A DNA stretch of 64,000 bases from Marinobacter sp. C7 (GTDB lineage: Bacteria > Pseudomonadota > Gammaproteobacteria > Pseudomonadales > Oleiphilaceae): the NCBI RefSeq assembly GCF_022343555.1, contig NZ_JAKQZH010000002.1, forward strand, positions 434,001 through 498,000, given 5' to 3'. A program made the position numbers and the translations under genes. Under the pieces are notes generated by a model. The model searched no databases. It was given only the letters and a program-made list of their open reading frames with translations, and had not been told where the DNA came from. Shown piece after piece: positions 38,209-47,064 of the stretch; position 1 is the stretch's first letter; every line of letters starts with the position of its first letter.

Positions 38209-39207
38209 TTACTGGTTCCAGGCGACTTTCTTCTGGATCAGCAGCATGATCCGGTCGAGCAGAAAGCCGATAAAGCCGATGGTCAGTACCGCCACCATGA
38301 TCCGGCTCAGGGATTGACTGCTGCCGTTCTGGAACTCGTCCCACACGAATTTTCCGAGTCCCGGGCTCTGGGCAAGCATCTCCGCAGCAATCAGGACCAT
38401 CCAGGCGATCCCCAGCGAGACGCGAAGGCCGGTGAAGATCATCGGTACCGATGAGGGCAGTACCACCTTGCGGACATGGGTCCAGAAAGACAGGCGCAGC
38501 ACCCGCGAGACGTTCACGAGGTCGGGATTGACGGCCGCCACGCCCACGCTGGTATTGATCAGCGTGGGCCAGAGACTGCACAGGGTGACTGTGATCATCG
38601 AGGTCAGGAACGATTTTTCGAACATCGGATCGTCACTGACATAGGTGGCGGAAACCACCATGGTCACCAGGGGCAGCCAGGCCAGCGGCGATACCGGTTT
38701 GAAAATCTGGATCAGCGGATTGACCGCCGCCTGGAAATACCGGTTCAGGCCGAACACGATGCCCAACGGCACGGCAATAATGGTGGCCAGGATAAATCCG
38801 GCCAACACGGTTCCGAGGCTGGTCACGATCTGGTCGAGGAACGTCGGAGCACCCGGATAGGGCCTGATTTTGACCTCGGCGTCCGGATTGTCCGCCAGGA
38901 TCCGCTCGTTGCGCGCTTCCTGCATGGCAATGAACTTGTCTGCCTTTTCCCGCTGAGCGGCGTGCTCCTGCCAGAGCTGTCCGCCCTGCTCCCAGACCTG
39001 AGCCGGCCCCGGAAAACTGCCCAGCGAGGTGTTCACCTGGGGTGCAGCGAGGTGCCAGAATCCCAGGAAGAGCAGGATGCCGATCATCGGCAGCAAGAGC
39101 TGCCGTCCTGTGGCTATCAGGGCTGGACCGCTGAACCGCTCTGCCAGGGCTTTCAGCCATGCCGGTGTCGACGGCGTGGCGGGTTTGGATGTGGTCAGGG
39201 TAGTCAT
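38209..39207 (-). CDS. Nitrate ABC transporter permease (NrtB-like)
   Basis: This 332-residue inner-membrane permease has six or more helices and a BPD_transp_1 cytoplasmic coupling loop (AAEMLAQSPGLGKFVWDEFQ about residue 272). A long hydrophilic segment near residues 75-120 sits between helices one and two. It pairs with the ATPase and NrtA-like binding protein. A strong GAGGAGG site precedes the ATG; the gap to the ATPase gene is 21 bases. Confidence 0.88.
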   Translation of the reverse strand: MTTLTTSKPATPSTPAWLKALAERFSGPALIATGRQLLLPMIGILLFLGFWHLAAPQVNTSLGSFPGPAQVWEQGGQLWQEHAAQREKADKFIAMQEARNERILADNPDAEVKIRPYPGAPTFLDQIVTSLGTVLAGFILATIIAVPLGIVFGLNRYFQAAVNPLIQIFKPVSPLAWLPLVTMVVSATYVSDDPMFEKSFLTSMITVTLCSLWPTLINTSVGVAAVNPDLVNVSRVLRLSFWTHVRKVVLPSSVPMIFTGLRVSLGIAWMVLIAAEMLAQSPGLGKFVWDEFQNGSSQSLSRIMVAVLTIGFIGFLLDRIMLLIQKKVAWNQ

Positions 39208-39230
39208 CGTTTCCTCCTCGGATCTTCGGC

Positions 39231-40619
39231 TCAGGGGGTATCCGAGCCTTTCAGACCGATCTCAAAGCTGTCGATATAAGCGTTGGGCTGGCGGGGCGTG
39301 AAGGGGACGCCGTCGATCAGCTTGCCTTGTTCGGGCCGCGCGAAGTTCTCCTGACTGAAGTCCGGGAAATCGGATGCCTGCATCAGGCCCTCGTCGATGA
39401 GGGATTGTGCCGCCTTGGCGTAAATGTCGCCGCGGTAAACCTTCGCCGCCGTCTTCATATACCAGTCATCGGACTTGGCCTCCGGAATCTGGCCCCAGCG
39501 TCGCATCTGGCTCAGATACCAGATGGCATCAGAGGGGTACGGGTAGGTCGCGTGGTAGCGGAAGAACACGTTGAAGTCCGGTACCTTGCGCACATCGCCT
39601 TTCTCGTACTCGAAGGTGCCGGTCATGGAGTTGGCAATCACCTCGGCATCAGCGCCGACATAACTTGGCTGGGCCAACAGTTCCACGGCAGCCTCACGGT
39701 TGGCGTTGTTGTTCTCATCCAGCCAGTGCGCGGCGCGGATCAGGGCCCGCAGCAGACGCAGATGGGTATTCGGATTCTGCTCCGCCCAGCTTTCGGTCAC
39801 GCCGAAGACCTTCTCCGGGTTGTTGGGCCAGATCTCGTAGTCGGTAATGACCGGAACCCCGATGCCCTTGAAAACAGCCTGCTGGTTCCAGGGCTCGCCC
39901 ACGCAGTAACCCTGGATGGTGCCGGCTTCCATGGTGGCGGGCATTTGCGGCGGCGGCGTCACGGACAGGTGCACGTCGGCCTTGAGAGTACCGCTGGTGT
40001 CCCCCCGCTGGGGGGCATAGAAGCCAGGGTTCAGCCCGCCGGCGGCGAGCCAGTAACGAAGCTCGTAGTTGTGGGTGGAGACCGGGAACACCATGCCCAT
40101 ACGGAACCGCTCGCCCTTGGCGAGAGACGCCTCGACCACAGGCTTCAGGGCGCCGGCGCTGATCGGGTGTACCGGCTGGCCGTCCTCGCTGGGGATCTGC
40201 GGTCGCATCTGTTCCCAGACATCGTTGGAGACGGTAATGCCATTGCCGTTCAGGTCCATGCTGAAGGCGGTAATGATGTTGGCCTGGGTGCCATAGCCGA
40301 TGGTGGCCCCCAGGGGCTGACCGGCCAGCATGTGGGCACCGTCCAGCTCTCCGGTGATGACCCGGTCCAGCAGCACCTTCCAGTTGGCCTGGGCTTCCAG
40401 TTCTACGAACAGCCCCTCATCCATGAAGAAGCCCTGTTCCCAGGCGACCGCCAGGGGGGCCATGTCGGTGAGCTTGATGAAGCCCAGTTTCAGGTCCGGT
40501 TTTTCCGCCGGCCCGATGTCGGCCCGGGCAGCACTGGCGCCAGCCAGCAGGGCGACCAGGATGGCCGCCATAAGAAGCAGGAACAGGTCCCGGGTGATGT
40601 GCACTAGTGGAGTCTTCAT
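39231..40619 (-). CDS. Nitrate-binding periplasmic protein (NrtA/NasF-like)
   Basis: This 462-residue exported protein starts with a signal peptide ([22 protein letters not shown]). The body matches the CmpA/NrtA-type nitrate-binding fold ([32 protein letters not shown] [31 protein letters not shown]). It delivers nitrate or nitrite to the permease. I chose the ATG at 40619 (GAGG upstream); a GTG at 40637 is in frame. It is the first gene of the nrt unit behind a sigma54 promoter and leader terminator. Confidence 0.88.
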   Translation of the reverse strand: MKTPLVHITRDLFLLLMAAILVALLAGASAARADIGPAEKPDLKLGFIKLTDMAPLAVAWEQGFFMDEGLFVELEAQANWKVLLDRVITGELDGAHMLAGQPLGATIGYGTQANIITAFSMDLNGNGITVSNDVWEQMRPQIPSEDGQPVHPISAGALKPVVEASLAKGERFRMGMVFPVSTHNYELRYWLAAGGLNPGFYAPQRGDTSGTLKADVHLSVTPPPQMPATMEAGTIQGYCVGEPWNQQAVFKGIGVPVITDYEIWPNNPEKVFGVTESWAEQNPNTHLRLLRALIRAAHWLDENNNANREAAVELLAQPSYVGADAEVIANSMTGTFEYEKGDVRKVPDFNVFFRYHATYPYPSDAIWYLSQMRRWGQIPEAKSDDWYMKTAAKVYRGDIYAKAAQSLIDEGLMQASDFPDFSQENFARPEQGKLIDGVPFTPRQPNAYIDSFEIGLKGSDTP

Positions 40620-40650
40620 AATTGCTTGCCTCGCCACTTTCCTTTAACGC

Positions 40651-40690
40651 AAAAAAAAGCGCCCGCCTCCCTTTTTCGGGAAGCAGGCGC
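40651..40690 (-). terminator. Leader terminator upstream of the nrt unit
   Basis: On the minus strand a 13-bp stem (two G-U pairs) with loop GAAAAA is followed by eight T, about 30 bases before nrtA. It is a complete intrinsic terminator in a 5' leader, so read-through must be regulated. Confidence 0.8.
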
Positions 40691-40699
40691 CGATGCCTG
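40684..40699 (-). promoter_or_regulatory. ANTAR-type hairpin (hexaloop ATCGGC) overlapping the nrt leader terminator
   Basis: CAGGC-ATCGGC-GCCTG: a perfect 5-bp stem and a six-base loop with A at 1 and G at 4, exactly the ANTAR-target pattern. Its 3' arm is part of the terminator's 5' arm. No clean first hairpin was found upstream. Confidence 0.65.
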
Positions 40700-40739
40700 A
40701 TGTAGATCGTCAAATTTGAGAGATGTTCAGTTCGGGTGT

Positions 40740-40755
40740 TGCACAGCCCGTGCCA
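40740..40755 (-). promoter_or_regulatory. Sigma54 promoter for the nrt unit
   Basis: TGGCACGGGCTGTGCA on the minus strand, with consensus -24 and -12 and correct spacing. Expected start is near 40729. Confidence 0.82.
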
Positions 40756-40861
40756 GTTTAGGAAATCGATTCAAAACATAAGGTTGGCGCGTTGGCTTGC
40801 GCTGGCAGGGTTCGTCAACCCGTGCTGGCGCGATTCGTTTTAGTGCGCGTTGGCGAGAATT

Positions 40862-40877
40862 TGCACCAATGTGTGCC
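40862..40877. promoter_or_regulatory. Possible NtrC site between the nrt and nasA promoters
   Basis: TGCACCAATGTGTGCC has GCAC and GTGC halves six bases apart (NtrC sites usually have seven). It lies about 110 bases from each of the two divergent sigma54 promoters. The 40620-41119 region (500 bases) holds these promoters and leaders and no gene. Confidence 0.4.
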
Positions 40878-40987
40878 CCTCGCTTGAGCGCCCGGAAGCG
40901 GTTTTTGCCGCCTGTTTGCGAGCACGAGTCCGACGAGGGCCCTGTAAGGCCTGATTTTGCCCGGGTTTCATGGATGGGCGGATTGAC

Positions 40988-41003
40988 TGGCCCTTTATTT
41001 GCA
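40988..41003 (+). promoter_or_regulatory. Sigma54 promoter for nasA
   Basis: TGGCCCTTTATTTGCA: -24 GG and -12 GC at exact spacing, with a consensus TTGCA. Expected start is near 41014. Confidence 0.8.
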
Positions 41004-41035
41004 GCATTCCCGTTATTGTTGACAGAAAACTGATT

Positions 41036-41053
41036 GCAGGCGACGAAGCCCGC
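41036..41053 (+). promoter_or_regulatory. Hexaloop hairpin overlapping the nasA leader terminator
   Basis: GCAGGC-GACGAA-GCCCGC (one mismatch in the stem) with its 3' arm shared with the terminator. The six-base loop has G at 4 but G, not A, at 1, so it is a weaker ANTAR candidate than those in the nrt and nirB leaders. Confidence 0.35.
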
Positions 41054-41096
41054 CGGTCCGAACCTCCAGCAGGTGTACGGACCGGCGGGCTTTTTT
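41048..41096 (+). terminator. Leader terminator upstream of nasA
   Basis: GCCCGCCGGTCCG and CGGACCGGCGGGC form a perfect 13-bp stem, then six T, ending 23 bases before the nasA start. It should block nasA unless antitermination occurs. Confidence 0.85.
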
Positions 41097-41119
41097 GTCC
41101 CATGAAAAGAGGAACCGCT

Positions 41120-43789
41120 GTGAAATCCACACCTGACACGATCGCGGTCGACACCACCTGCCCGTACTGTGGCGTCGGCTGCGGTGTGAAAGCCCGTCCT
41201 GCCATGGTGGAGGGCGATTCGTCTCATCCCGCCAATTCCGGCCGCTTGTGTGTAAAGGGGGCGGCGTTACACGAAACCCTGGTGCCTGCGGGCAGGTTGC
41301 TGGCCCCCCGGGTTAAGGGCCGGGAGGTCGACTGGACAGGGGCCGCGGGTGCCGTGGCCGGTGCGATTCGGGACGCGGTTGACAGGTACGGCCCCGGCTC
41401 GGTCGGATTTTATCTGTCTGGCCAGTTGCTGACCGAGGACTATTACATCGCCAACAAGCTGGCTAAGGGCTTTATCGGGACACCCCACGTGGATACCAAC
41501 TCCCGGCTTTGCATGTCCTCGGCGGTGGCGGCCCATAAGAGGGCCTTCGGGGAGGACTGTGTGCCCGGGTGTTATGAAGACCTGGAGCTGGCGGATTTGT
41601 TGGTACTCACCGGAAGTAACGCCGCCTGGGCGCACCCGGTGCTGTATCAGCGGATGAAAGCCGCCGCCCGTGCCGGCCGCAAGGTCGTGGTGATTGACCC
41701 GAGGAAAACGGCGACGACCGAACTGGCGGACCTTCACCTGGCCCTGAAACCGGGCACCGACACCATCCTGTTCAACGGCTTGCTGGCCTGGCTGGCCGAC
41801 CAGGACAGGCTCGACCGCGACTATCTCGACAACCACTGCCGGGGATTTGAGGAAGCACTGGCCAGCGCCCGCAGGGCCGGGCCCTCCGTCGCGATGGTCG
41901 CACGACAATGCGACCTTGCGCCCGCCGATGTGGAATGCTTTTTCCGCTGGTTTGCCGAAACACCGCGAACGGTGACCGCGTTCTCCCAGGGCATCAACCA
42001 GTCTGTGGCCGGGACCGACAAGGGCAACAGCATCATCAACTGCCACCTCGCCACGGGCCGCGTGGGGCTGCCCGGTGCCGGTCCTTTTTCCCTGACCGGG
42101 CAACCGAATGCCATGGGCGGCCGGGAAGTTGGCGGCCTGGCCAACACCCTGGCTTGTCACCTGGACTACGACAGTCCGGGCGCCCGGGAGTTGGTGGCCG
42201 GTTTCTGGGGCACGGACCGACTTCCTGAACAACCGGGCCTGAAGGCGGTCGATCTGTTCGATGCCGTTTACCGGGGGGAGATCCGGGTCCTGTGGATCAT
42301 GGGGACCAATCCCGCCGTCAGCTTGCCCCAAAGTGACCGGATCGGGGAGGCGCTGGCCCGATGCCCGACGGTGATCGTCTCTGATTGCGTGGCCGATACC
42401 GACACCACCGCCTTCGCCGACATCCTGCTGCCTGCGGCGGGATGGGGTGAAAAGGACGGCACGGTGACCAATTCCGAGCGGCGGATTTCCCGGCAGCGCA
42501 AATTCCTGCCGTTGCCGGGGGACGTGCGCCCGGATTGGTGGATCATGTCCGAGGTTGCCGGTGCGTTGGGCCACGGTCCGGCCTTCCGGTACGAGACGCC
42601 GTTGGATATCTTTCGGGAACACGCCGCGCTCTCCGGTATCGCGGGGCGATGCTTCAATATCGCACCAATGGCGTCCCTGGGCCCGGAGCAGTATGACCAG
42701 TTGACGCCCATTCAGTGGCCCGTGGTTGCCCGGGCTGACGGCCGCGTGCAGGGGACCCGGCGCCTGTTTTCCGATGGCCGGTTTGCCACCCCCGATGGCA
42801 AGGCCCGTCTGGTGGCTGTTGAAACGGTGGCGCCAGTCCAGTCGCCGACAGACGACTATCCCCTGATCGTCAACACCGGCCGGGTGAGGGACCAGTGGCA
42901 CACGATGACACGCACTGCCCTGACCCCGAAGTTATTGGCCCACCGGACGGAACCCTTTATCGAGCTGCACCCGGAGGAAGCCGGGCGCCGGGGAGTCGAG
43001 GCCGGTGATCTCGGCATTCTTTCCGGACCGGACGGCGGCGAGTACATGGGACGGATCCGGGTAACCCCGGAAATGCGCAGTGGTGAGGTTTTCATCCCGA
43101 TCCACTGGAACCGGCGCTTCACCCCGATGGGTCTGGCCAGCAGTCTGATCCGTCCGGTAACGGATCCGGTTTCGGGACAACCGGAGAGCAAGCATGGTAC
43201 TGCCCGGTTGCGACGGCTGAAAACCCGTTGGCATGCACGTCTCATGCGTCGCAGTGAGGTGCCCGGGTGGTCTGACTTGCCCGGCCAGTACCGGGTGCGC
43301 CAACCGCTGGCCAACAGCCAGCTCTGGTCACTTGCCGGTGGCGGCGAGGTGAGGTGGGCGACCGAGGTGGAAGATTTGCTGGGCGGACCGCCGCAACTGT
43401 TGATGGCGGATCCCGCGGAGGGACGCTTCCGGGCGGCCCGCCTGTGTGAGGGTCGCCTTGAAGGGGTCCTAATGGTGGACTCCGACGGAGCCAACCTTCC
43501 GGATAGTGCATGGCTGGACACCGTGTTCGCCCTGGCAGAGCTCGACGAACCGGTACGACGTTCCTTGCTGGCCGGTCGCGCACTCGACAGCGACGATGCC
43601 GGCGCCCTGGTTTGCAGCTGTTTTCAGGTGGGCGAAAACCAGATCTGTCAGGCCATTGCCGAGGGTGTGGGTGATGTCGAGACGCTGGGACGTAAACTCC
43701 GGTGCGGGACCAACTGTGGCTCCTGTCTGCCGGAACTGAAGGCCCTGTTGGCGGAGGTTCAGCAGAGCCGACCCGTGGCAGAGGTCTAG
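41120..43789 (+). CDS. nasA: Assimilatory nitrate reductase catalytic subunit (NasA)
   Basis: This molybdenum bis-MGD enzyme reduces nitrate to nitrite in the cytoplasm. The 889-residue protein has the N-terminal [4Fe-4S] ligands (CPYCGVGCG, then RLCVKG), the molybdopterin oxidoreductase core (SRLCMSSAV, MGTNPAVSLPQ), a molydopterin dinucleotide-binding domain (NTGRVRDQWHTMTR), and a C-terminal BFD-like [2Fe-2S] domain (CSCFQVGENQICQAI, then CGTNCGSC). I chose GTG at 41120 with GAGGA six bases upstream; ATG at 41102 lies close to the terminator. It is a single-gene unit on the plus strand. Confidence 0.95.
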   Translation: MKSTPDTIAVDTTCPYCGVGCGVKARPAMVEGDSSHPANSGRLCVKGAALHETLVPAGRLLAPRVKGREVDWTGAAGAVAGAIRDAVDRYGPGSVGFYLSGQLLTEDYYIANKLAKGFIGTPHVDTNSRLCMSSAVAAHKRAFGEDCVPGCYEDLELADLLVLTGSNAAWAHPVLYQRMKAAARAGRKVVVIDPRKTATTELADLHLALKPGTDTILFNGLLAWLADQDRLDRDYLDNHCRGFEEALASARRAGPSVAMVARQCDLAPADVECFFRWFAETPRTVTAFSQGINQSVAGTDKGNSIINCHLATGRVGLPGAGPFSLTGQPNAMGGREVGGLANTLACHLDYDSPGARELVAGFWGTDRLPEQPGLKAVDLFDAVYRGEIRVLWIMGTNPAVSLPQSDRIGEALARCPTVIVSDCVADTDTTAFADILLPAAGWGEKDGTVTNSERRISRQRKFLPLPGDVRPDWWIMSEVAGALGHGPAFRYETPLDIFREHAALSGIAGRCFNIAPMASLGPEQYDQLTPIQWPVVARADGRVQGTRRLFSDGRFATPDGKARLVAVETVAPVQSPTDDYPLIVNTGRVRDQWHTMTRTALTPKLLAHRTEPFIELHPEEAGRRGVEAGDLGILSGPDGGEYMGRIRVTPEMRSGEVFIPIHWNRRFTPMGLASSLIRPVTDPVSGQPESKHGTARLRRLKTRWHARLMRRSEVPGWSDLPGQYRVRQPLANSQLWSLAGGGEVRWATEVEDLLGGPPQLLMADPAEGRFRAARLCEGRLEGVLMVDSDGANLPDSAWLDTVFALAELDEPVRRSLLAGRALDSDDAGALVCSCFQVGENQICQAIAEGVGDVETLGRKLRCGTNCGSCLPELKALLAEVQQSRPVAEV

Positions 43790-43796
43790 TCTGCCA

Positions 43797-44495
43797 TTAG
43801 TTGCTTTTACGCAACATGGACAGAGGCACCCGATAGCGGCTGCCCCGCGACGGCCCTTTGGTCTGCACCGTACAGGTCTTGCGGTTGACCCGGATAATCT
43901 GGCCATGGTGCTGGCGGACACCTTCGCCGAAACTGACCGAATCGCCCACCTGCCAGTTTCTCGCCAGAATACGGCTGTCCGGCACTGCAAACGGGGCGCT
44001 CGGAAGATCCAGGCCCCGAGAATCCGCCTCCCGGGCCAGAAAGTCGCGGGTGGCTTTCGCGCCACCATCCTCATGCAACTGATCGAGAATGTCGTAGAAA
44101 TGGCGGTTATGGACCGAACCATAGGCGCGCTTGCCGGCGCTGTACTGAACCAGATGCGCGAATTCGTGGCAGCAGGTGTGGGCGAGGAGGTTGAGAGGGC
44201 TCAGCTCACCCCGGAAATAACCGCGCCCCTGAATTTCCCGGGTGGACAGCCAGCCTTCGGCAGTCTCTGGCCGTTGTTTGGCCGCAATCATCCTCAGGCC
44301 GTAGTTGATCAGGTGCACCTTTTTCCCGGAGTCGTAGCGATGGTACGTCGCTTGCCCCGACCCCACCCGGCAGTGCAAGGCAACGCCAGTGGCTCGCTTA
44401 CCCAGCCATTCTCCGGCCGGCTGCCAGAGAATTTCCCGGGTGGCCTGGCACATGAGTTGGCCGATCTGATGCAGGGGAGTTGAGGAGTCGCGCAT
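43797..44495 (-). CDS. SprT-like zinc metallopeptidase-domain protein
   Basis: This protein of about 232 residues has HEFAHLVQYS (HExxH, about residue 115), with a downstream histidine (NRHFYDILDQL), resembling the SprT-like family. The C-terminal 60 residues look like a small beta domain (VGDSVSFGEGVRQHHGQIIRVNRKTCTVQTK), perhaps a KOW-like fold. SprT relatives include DNA-protein crosslink proteases; whether this one cleaves protein is not shown. It is convergent with nasA and unrelated to nitrate by content. Confidence 0.75.
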   Translation of the reverse strand: MRDSSTPLHQIGQLMCQATREILWQPAGEWLGKRATGVALHCRVGSGQATYHRYDSGKKVHLINYGLRMIAAKQRPETAEGWLSTREIQGRGYFRGELSPLNLLAHTCCHEFAHLVQYSAGKRAYGSVHNRHFYDILDQLHEDGGAKATRDFLAREADSRGLDLPSAPFAVPDSRILARNWQVGDSVSFGEGVRQHHGQIIRVNRKTCTVQTKGPSRGSRYRVPLSMLRKSN

Positions 44496-44550
44496 GATGA
44501 ACCTGTTATTCAGGTAATCATGGTAACGGGGGGCGGCAGGTAGCACAAAC

Positions 44551-44580
44551 GAAAACGGCTGGCGCTTCAGCCAGCCGTTT
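44551..44580 (-). terminator. Intrinsic terminator after hcp
   Basis: An 11-bp stem AAACGGCTGGC/GCCAGCCGTTT with a 6-base loop is followed on the minus strand by TTTTCGTTT. It is positioned to end hcp before the SprT-like gene. Confidence 0.75.
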
Positions 44581-44593
44581 CCGGGCGCCGGGA

Positions 44594-45112
44594 TCAGGCC
44601 TCGATCGGCGAACGCCAGTCGTCCGCGCCGGAGGTGCCGGCCACGGCATGTTCCCAGGTCACCTTCCGGTAGGCCAGGGACACTTCCACCAGCTGGGTGA
44701 ATTCGGCCTTGGCCGGATCCTGGCAGTGGGGCATGTTGCAGTCGATGTTGATGACCGTGGCATCCTCAAGGATGGTGGAGAAGAAGTGCTCCTGCTTGCC
44801 TTCCACGGAGGTGCGGTACCATTTGAGCTCCACCTTGGGCAGCATTTCACCGGATGCCAGGGCGTTGTACATCAGCGGCGTGGCCTTGTTCAGGGCGGCG
44901 GTGAAACGGAAGGGTTTGTGCACGCGCTGGCCCGATGGCTGACCGGACTGCGGATCGGTCGGTACCGTAACCACATGACTGAATTCCTGAACCAGGACTT
45001 CGTCCTCGTGGCCTTCAACGTAGATATTGCCGACGGAATCGGAGGTGAACGCTCCGGCGGTGATGTTGCCCTGGGTCTGGCCTTCGATACTGATATAACA
45101 GGGGGTTGGCAT
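44594..45112 (-). CDS. hcp: Hcp family type VI secretion tube protein
   Basis: Hcp forms hexameric rings that build the T6SS inner tube and can be an effector carrier. The 172-residue protein opens with the standard PTPCYISIEGQTQGNITAGAF and continues with the Hcp1 pattern (VQEFSHVV and the KPFRFTAALNKATPLMYNAL helix). No other T6SS gene is in the window, so it is an orphan. A GGAG ribosome site precedes the ATG, and a strong terminator follows. The 45113-45312 upstream gap has AT-rich sequence but no firm promoter. Confidence 0.92.
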   Translation of the reverse strand: MPTPCYISIEGQTQGNITAGAFTSDSVGNIYVEGHEDEVLVQEFSHVVTVPTDPQSGQPSGQRVHKPFRFTAALNKATPLMYNALASGEMLPKVELKWYRTSVEGKQEHFFSTILEDATVINIDCNMPHCQDPAKAEFTQLVEVSLAYRKVTWEHAVAGTSGADDWRSPIEA

Positions 45113-45312
45113 GAGTCTGCTCCATGACTGTCTGATGAATGTGTGTCCCCGGGTGTTTCCCTGGACAGTACGGAGTTAACAAACACTGTGCCAGACTTAT
45201 AATTCCAAATTAGAACAATGGCCTATGATTATTTTGGCCGGATCGATTGGTGCCCGTGGGCAAGATTGCACCCGACCCGCGGGCGAGACGTTGCCGCTGG
45301 GCAGGATTTTGC

Positions 45313-47061
45313 TCACTGCCCGGGGAGGATGAGCGCCGCGACCAGTCCCGCCAGCAAGAGTGCCGAGATACCTTGCCAGAATGCCACCGGATGCCGCTCG
45401 ATCAGCGGTACGGAACGGCCTCCCTGCCAGTCATCGGCGGGATGCCTCAGGTCGAATAGCCAGTGCGATAACGCCCGGTAACGGCGGTGGGGTTCAATCG
45501 CGACCGCGCGCGCAATGGTCCGGTCCACCCATGCCGGCACGTCGTTACGGAAGCCCGTGATCGGGCGGTACTGCAGGCGCCGCTGCTGGGCGAGCGTGCG
45601 GGTCTTCGGAATCTCTGCTCCGTAGGGCAGTTGACCCGTGAGCAACTGGTAGGTGATCACACCCAGCGCAAACTGGTCGCTCTGCCAGGTCCCGGGATCC
45701 CCCAGGAAACATTCCGGAGCGCTGTACAGGGCGGCACCCCGGGGCCAGTCGGCCTCGGGTTCTGCCCACAGTTCCTGGAGCCCGGCAACCCGGGTGGCCC
45801 CGAAGTCGATCAGGGTAACCGCGCCATGGGCATCCACCAGGATGTTTTCGGGTTTCAGGTCCCGGTGCACCATCTCCAGCCGGTGGAACGCGCGCACGGC
45901 GACGGCAATCTGCTCCACGAGGGCCCGCACGGTTTCCAGTTCCGGGCGAGGGTTATCGAGCATCCATTGTCGAAGACTCTGACCGGGAACGTAGACCAGG
46001 GGAAGATAACCGCAGGAACGGACCCGATCGATGGCGAAGGGGCGGACCACGTGGGGGCTGTCTATCCGCCGGGCAATCCATTCCTCGCTCTGGAACTGCG
46101 CGAGGTAGTCCGGATTCGACCGCTGCTCCAGTGAGGGGCACTTGAGGACAACCTCCACGCCCGAAGTGTCATCCACAGCCAGGTAAACGTGGCTCCGGCT
46201 GCTGGCGTGCAGCTGCCGGATGATGCGGAATCCGTCGAGCACCTGCCCTGGCCGCAATTCCGGCACAAATGGCAGATCCCGCCATTGCGGTTGCAGTTCC
46301 TCCCGTTGGCGGACCAGCGGTAACGCTTCAACACGGACCAGTTGGACAGTCAGGTTGTCCCGGCTACCACGGGCCAGCGCGAGATCCACCAGGGCCCGGG
46401 CCGCGCCATCGAGGTCGTCCCCGTGGTCGCGCACCACGTTGGCAAGGTCCCGGTCGCCAAGGTGGTCGTGGACGCCGTCGGTGGAGAGCATGAAGGTATC
46501 GCCGGGCGCCAGTGGCAACCGGAGATAGTCGATATCGACGTGGTGATCCAGGCCGAGGGCTCGGGTCAGGTAACCCTCCCCGGAGGACAGGGACAGCTGG
46601 TGATCCGTGGTGAGCTGTTCCGCACGATCGCCTGTGAGCCGGTAAATACGGCTATCCCCCACGTGGAACAGGTGGGCGGTGGCGGACTTCAGGATCAGCG
46701 TGCTGAACGTACAGACATAGCCGCGATCCAGATCATAGCGGAAACGGCTCTGGCGGGTTTGTGCATGCAACCAGGCATTGCTGGCCCGGATGACCCGGCC
46801 CGCGGACTGCCGGGTGCTCCAGGTGTCGGGGGTGGAGTAATAGTCGCTCAGGAAACCGGTGACGGCGGCGGCACTGGCCTCCTGGCTGACGGTACTGCTG
46901 CTGATGCCGTCGGCGATGGCCAGAGCAATACCTTTGGTGACCAGCTGATGGTTCCTGGGCCGGTACAAACCATGGAAATCCTGGTTGACCGGCTTTCGGC
47001 CCGTTGAAGAATGCTGACCGGCCGCGATACGCAGGCCGGTCTTTGAGCAGGCCGTCGCCAT
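45313..47061 (-). CDS. Bifunctional PP2C phosphatase / Ser-Thr protein kinase
   Basis: This 582-residue protein joins an N-terminal PP2C-type phosphatase (about 1-235; NQDFHGLYR, ADGISSS, VGDSRIYRL, STDGVHDHL, SRDNLTVQLV) to a eukaryotic-like kinase domain (about 265-530; VVLKCPSLE for the lysine, HRDLKPENIL, IDFGATR, APECFLGDPGTWQSDQFALG), with a C-terminal membrane helix (ISALLLAGLVAALIL). The same arrangement is found beside nas genes in Pseudomonas. It starts 3 bases after the FNT gene, so it is co-translated and may control the nitrite channel. Confidence 0.88.
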   Translation of the reverse strand: MATACSKTGLRIAAGQHSSTGRKPVNQDFHGLYRPRNHQLVTKGIALAIADGISSSTVSQEASAAAVTGFLSDYYSTPDTWSTRQSAGRVIRASNAWLHAQTRQSRFRYDLDRGYVCTFSTLILKSATAHLFHVGDSRIYRLTGDRAEQLTTDHQLSLSSGEGYLTRALGLDHHVDIDYLRLPLAPGDTFMLSTDGVHDHLGDRDLANVVRDHGDDLDGAARALVDLALARGSRDNLTVQLVRVEALPLVRQREELQPQWRDLPFVPELRPGQVLDGFRIIRQLHASSRSHVYLAVDDTSGVEVVLKCPSLEQRSNPDYLAQFQSEEWIARRIDSPHVVRPFAIDRVRSCGYLPLVYVPGQSLRQWMLDNPRPELETVRALVEQIAVAVRAFHRLEMVHRDLKPENILVDAHGAVTLIDFGATRVAGLQELWAEPEADWPRGAALYSAPECFLGDPGTWQSDQFALGVITYQLLTGQLPYGAEIPKTRTLAQQRRLQYRPITGFRNDVPAWVDRTIARAVAIEPHRRYRALSHWLFDLRHPADDWQGGRSVPLIERHPVAFWQGISALLLAGLVAALILPGQ

Positions 47062-47064
47062 TGA

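Noticed and set aside
41267..42901. 544-codon minus-strand frame over nasA
   Set aside because: It is antisense to nasA; repetitive Gly/His/Arg composition and no domain.
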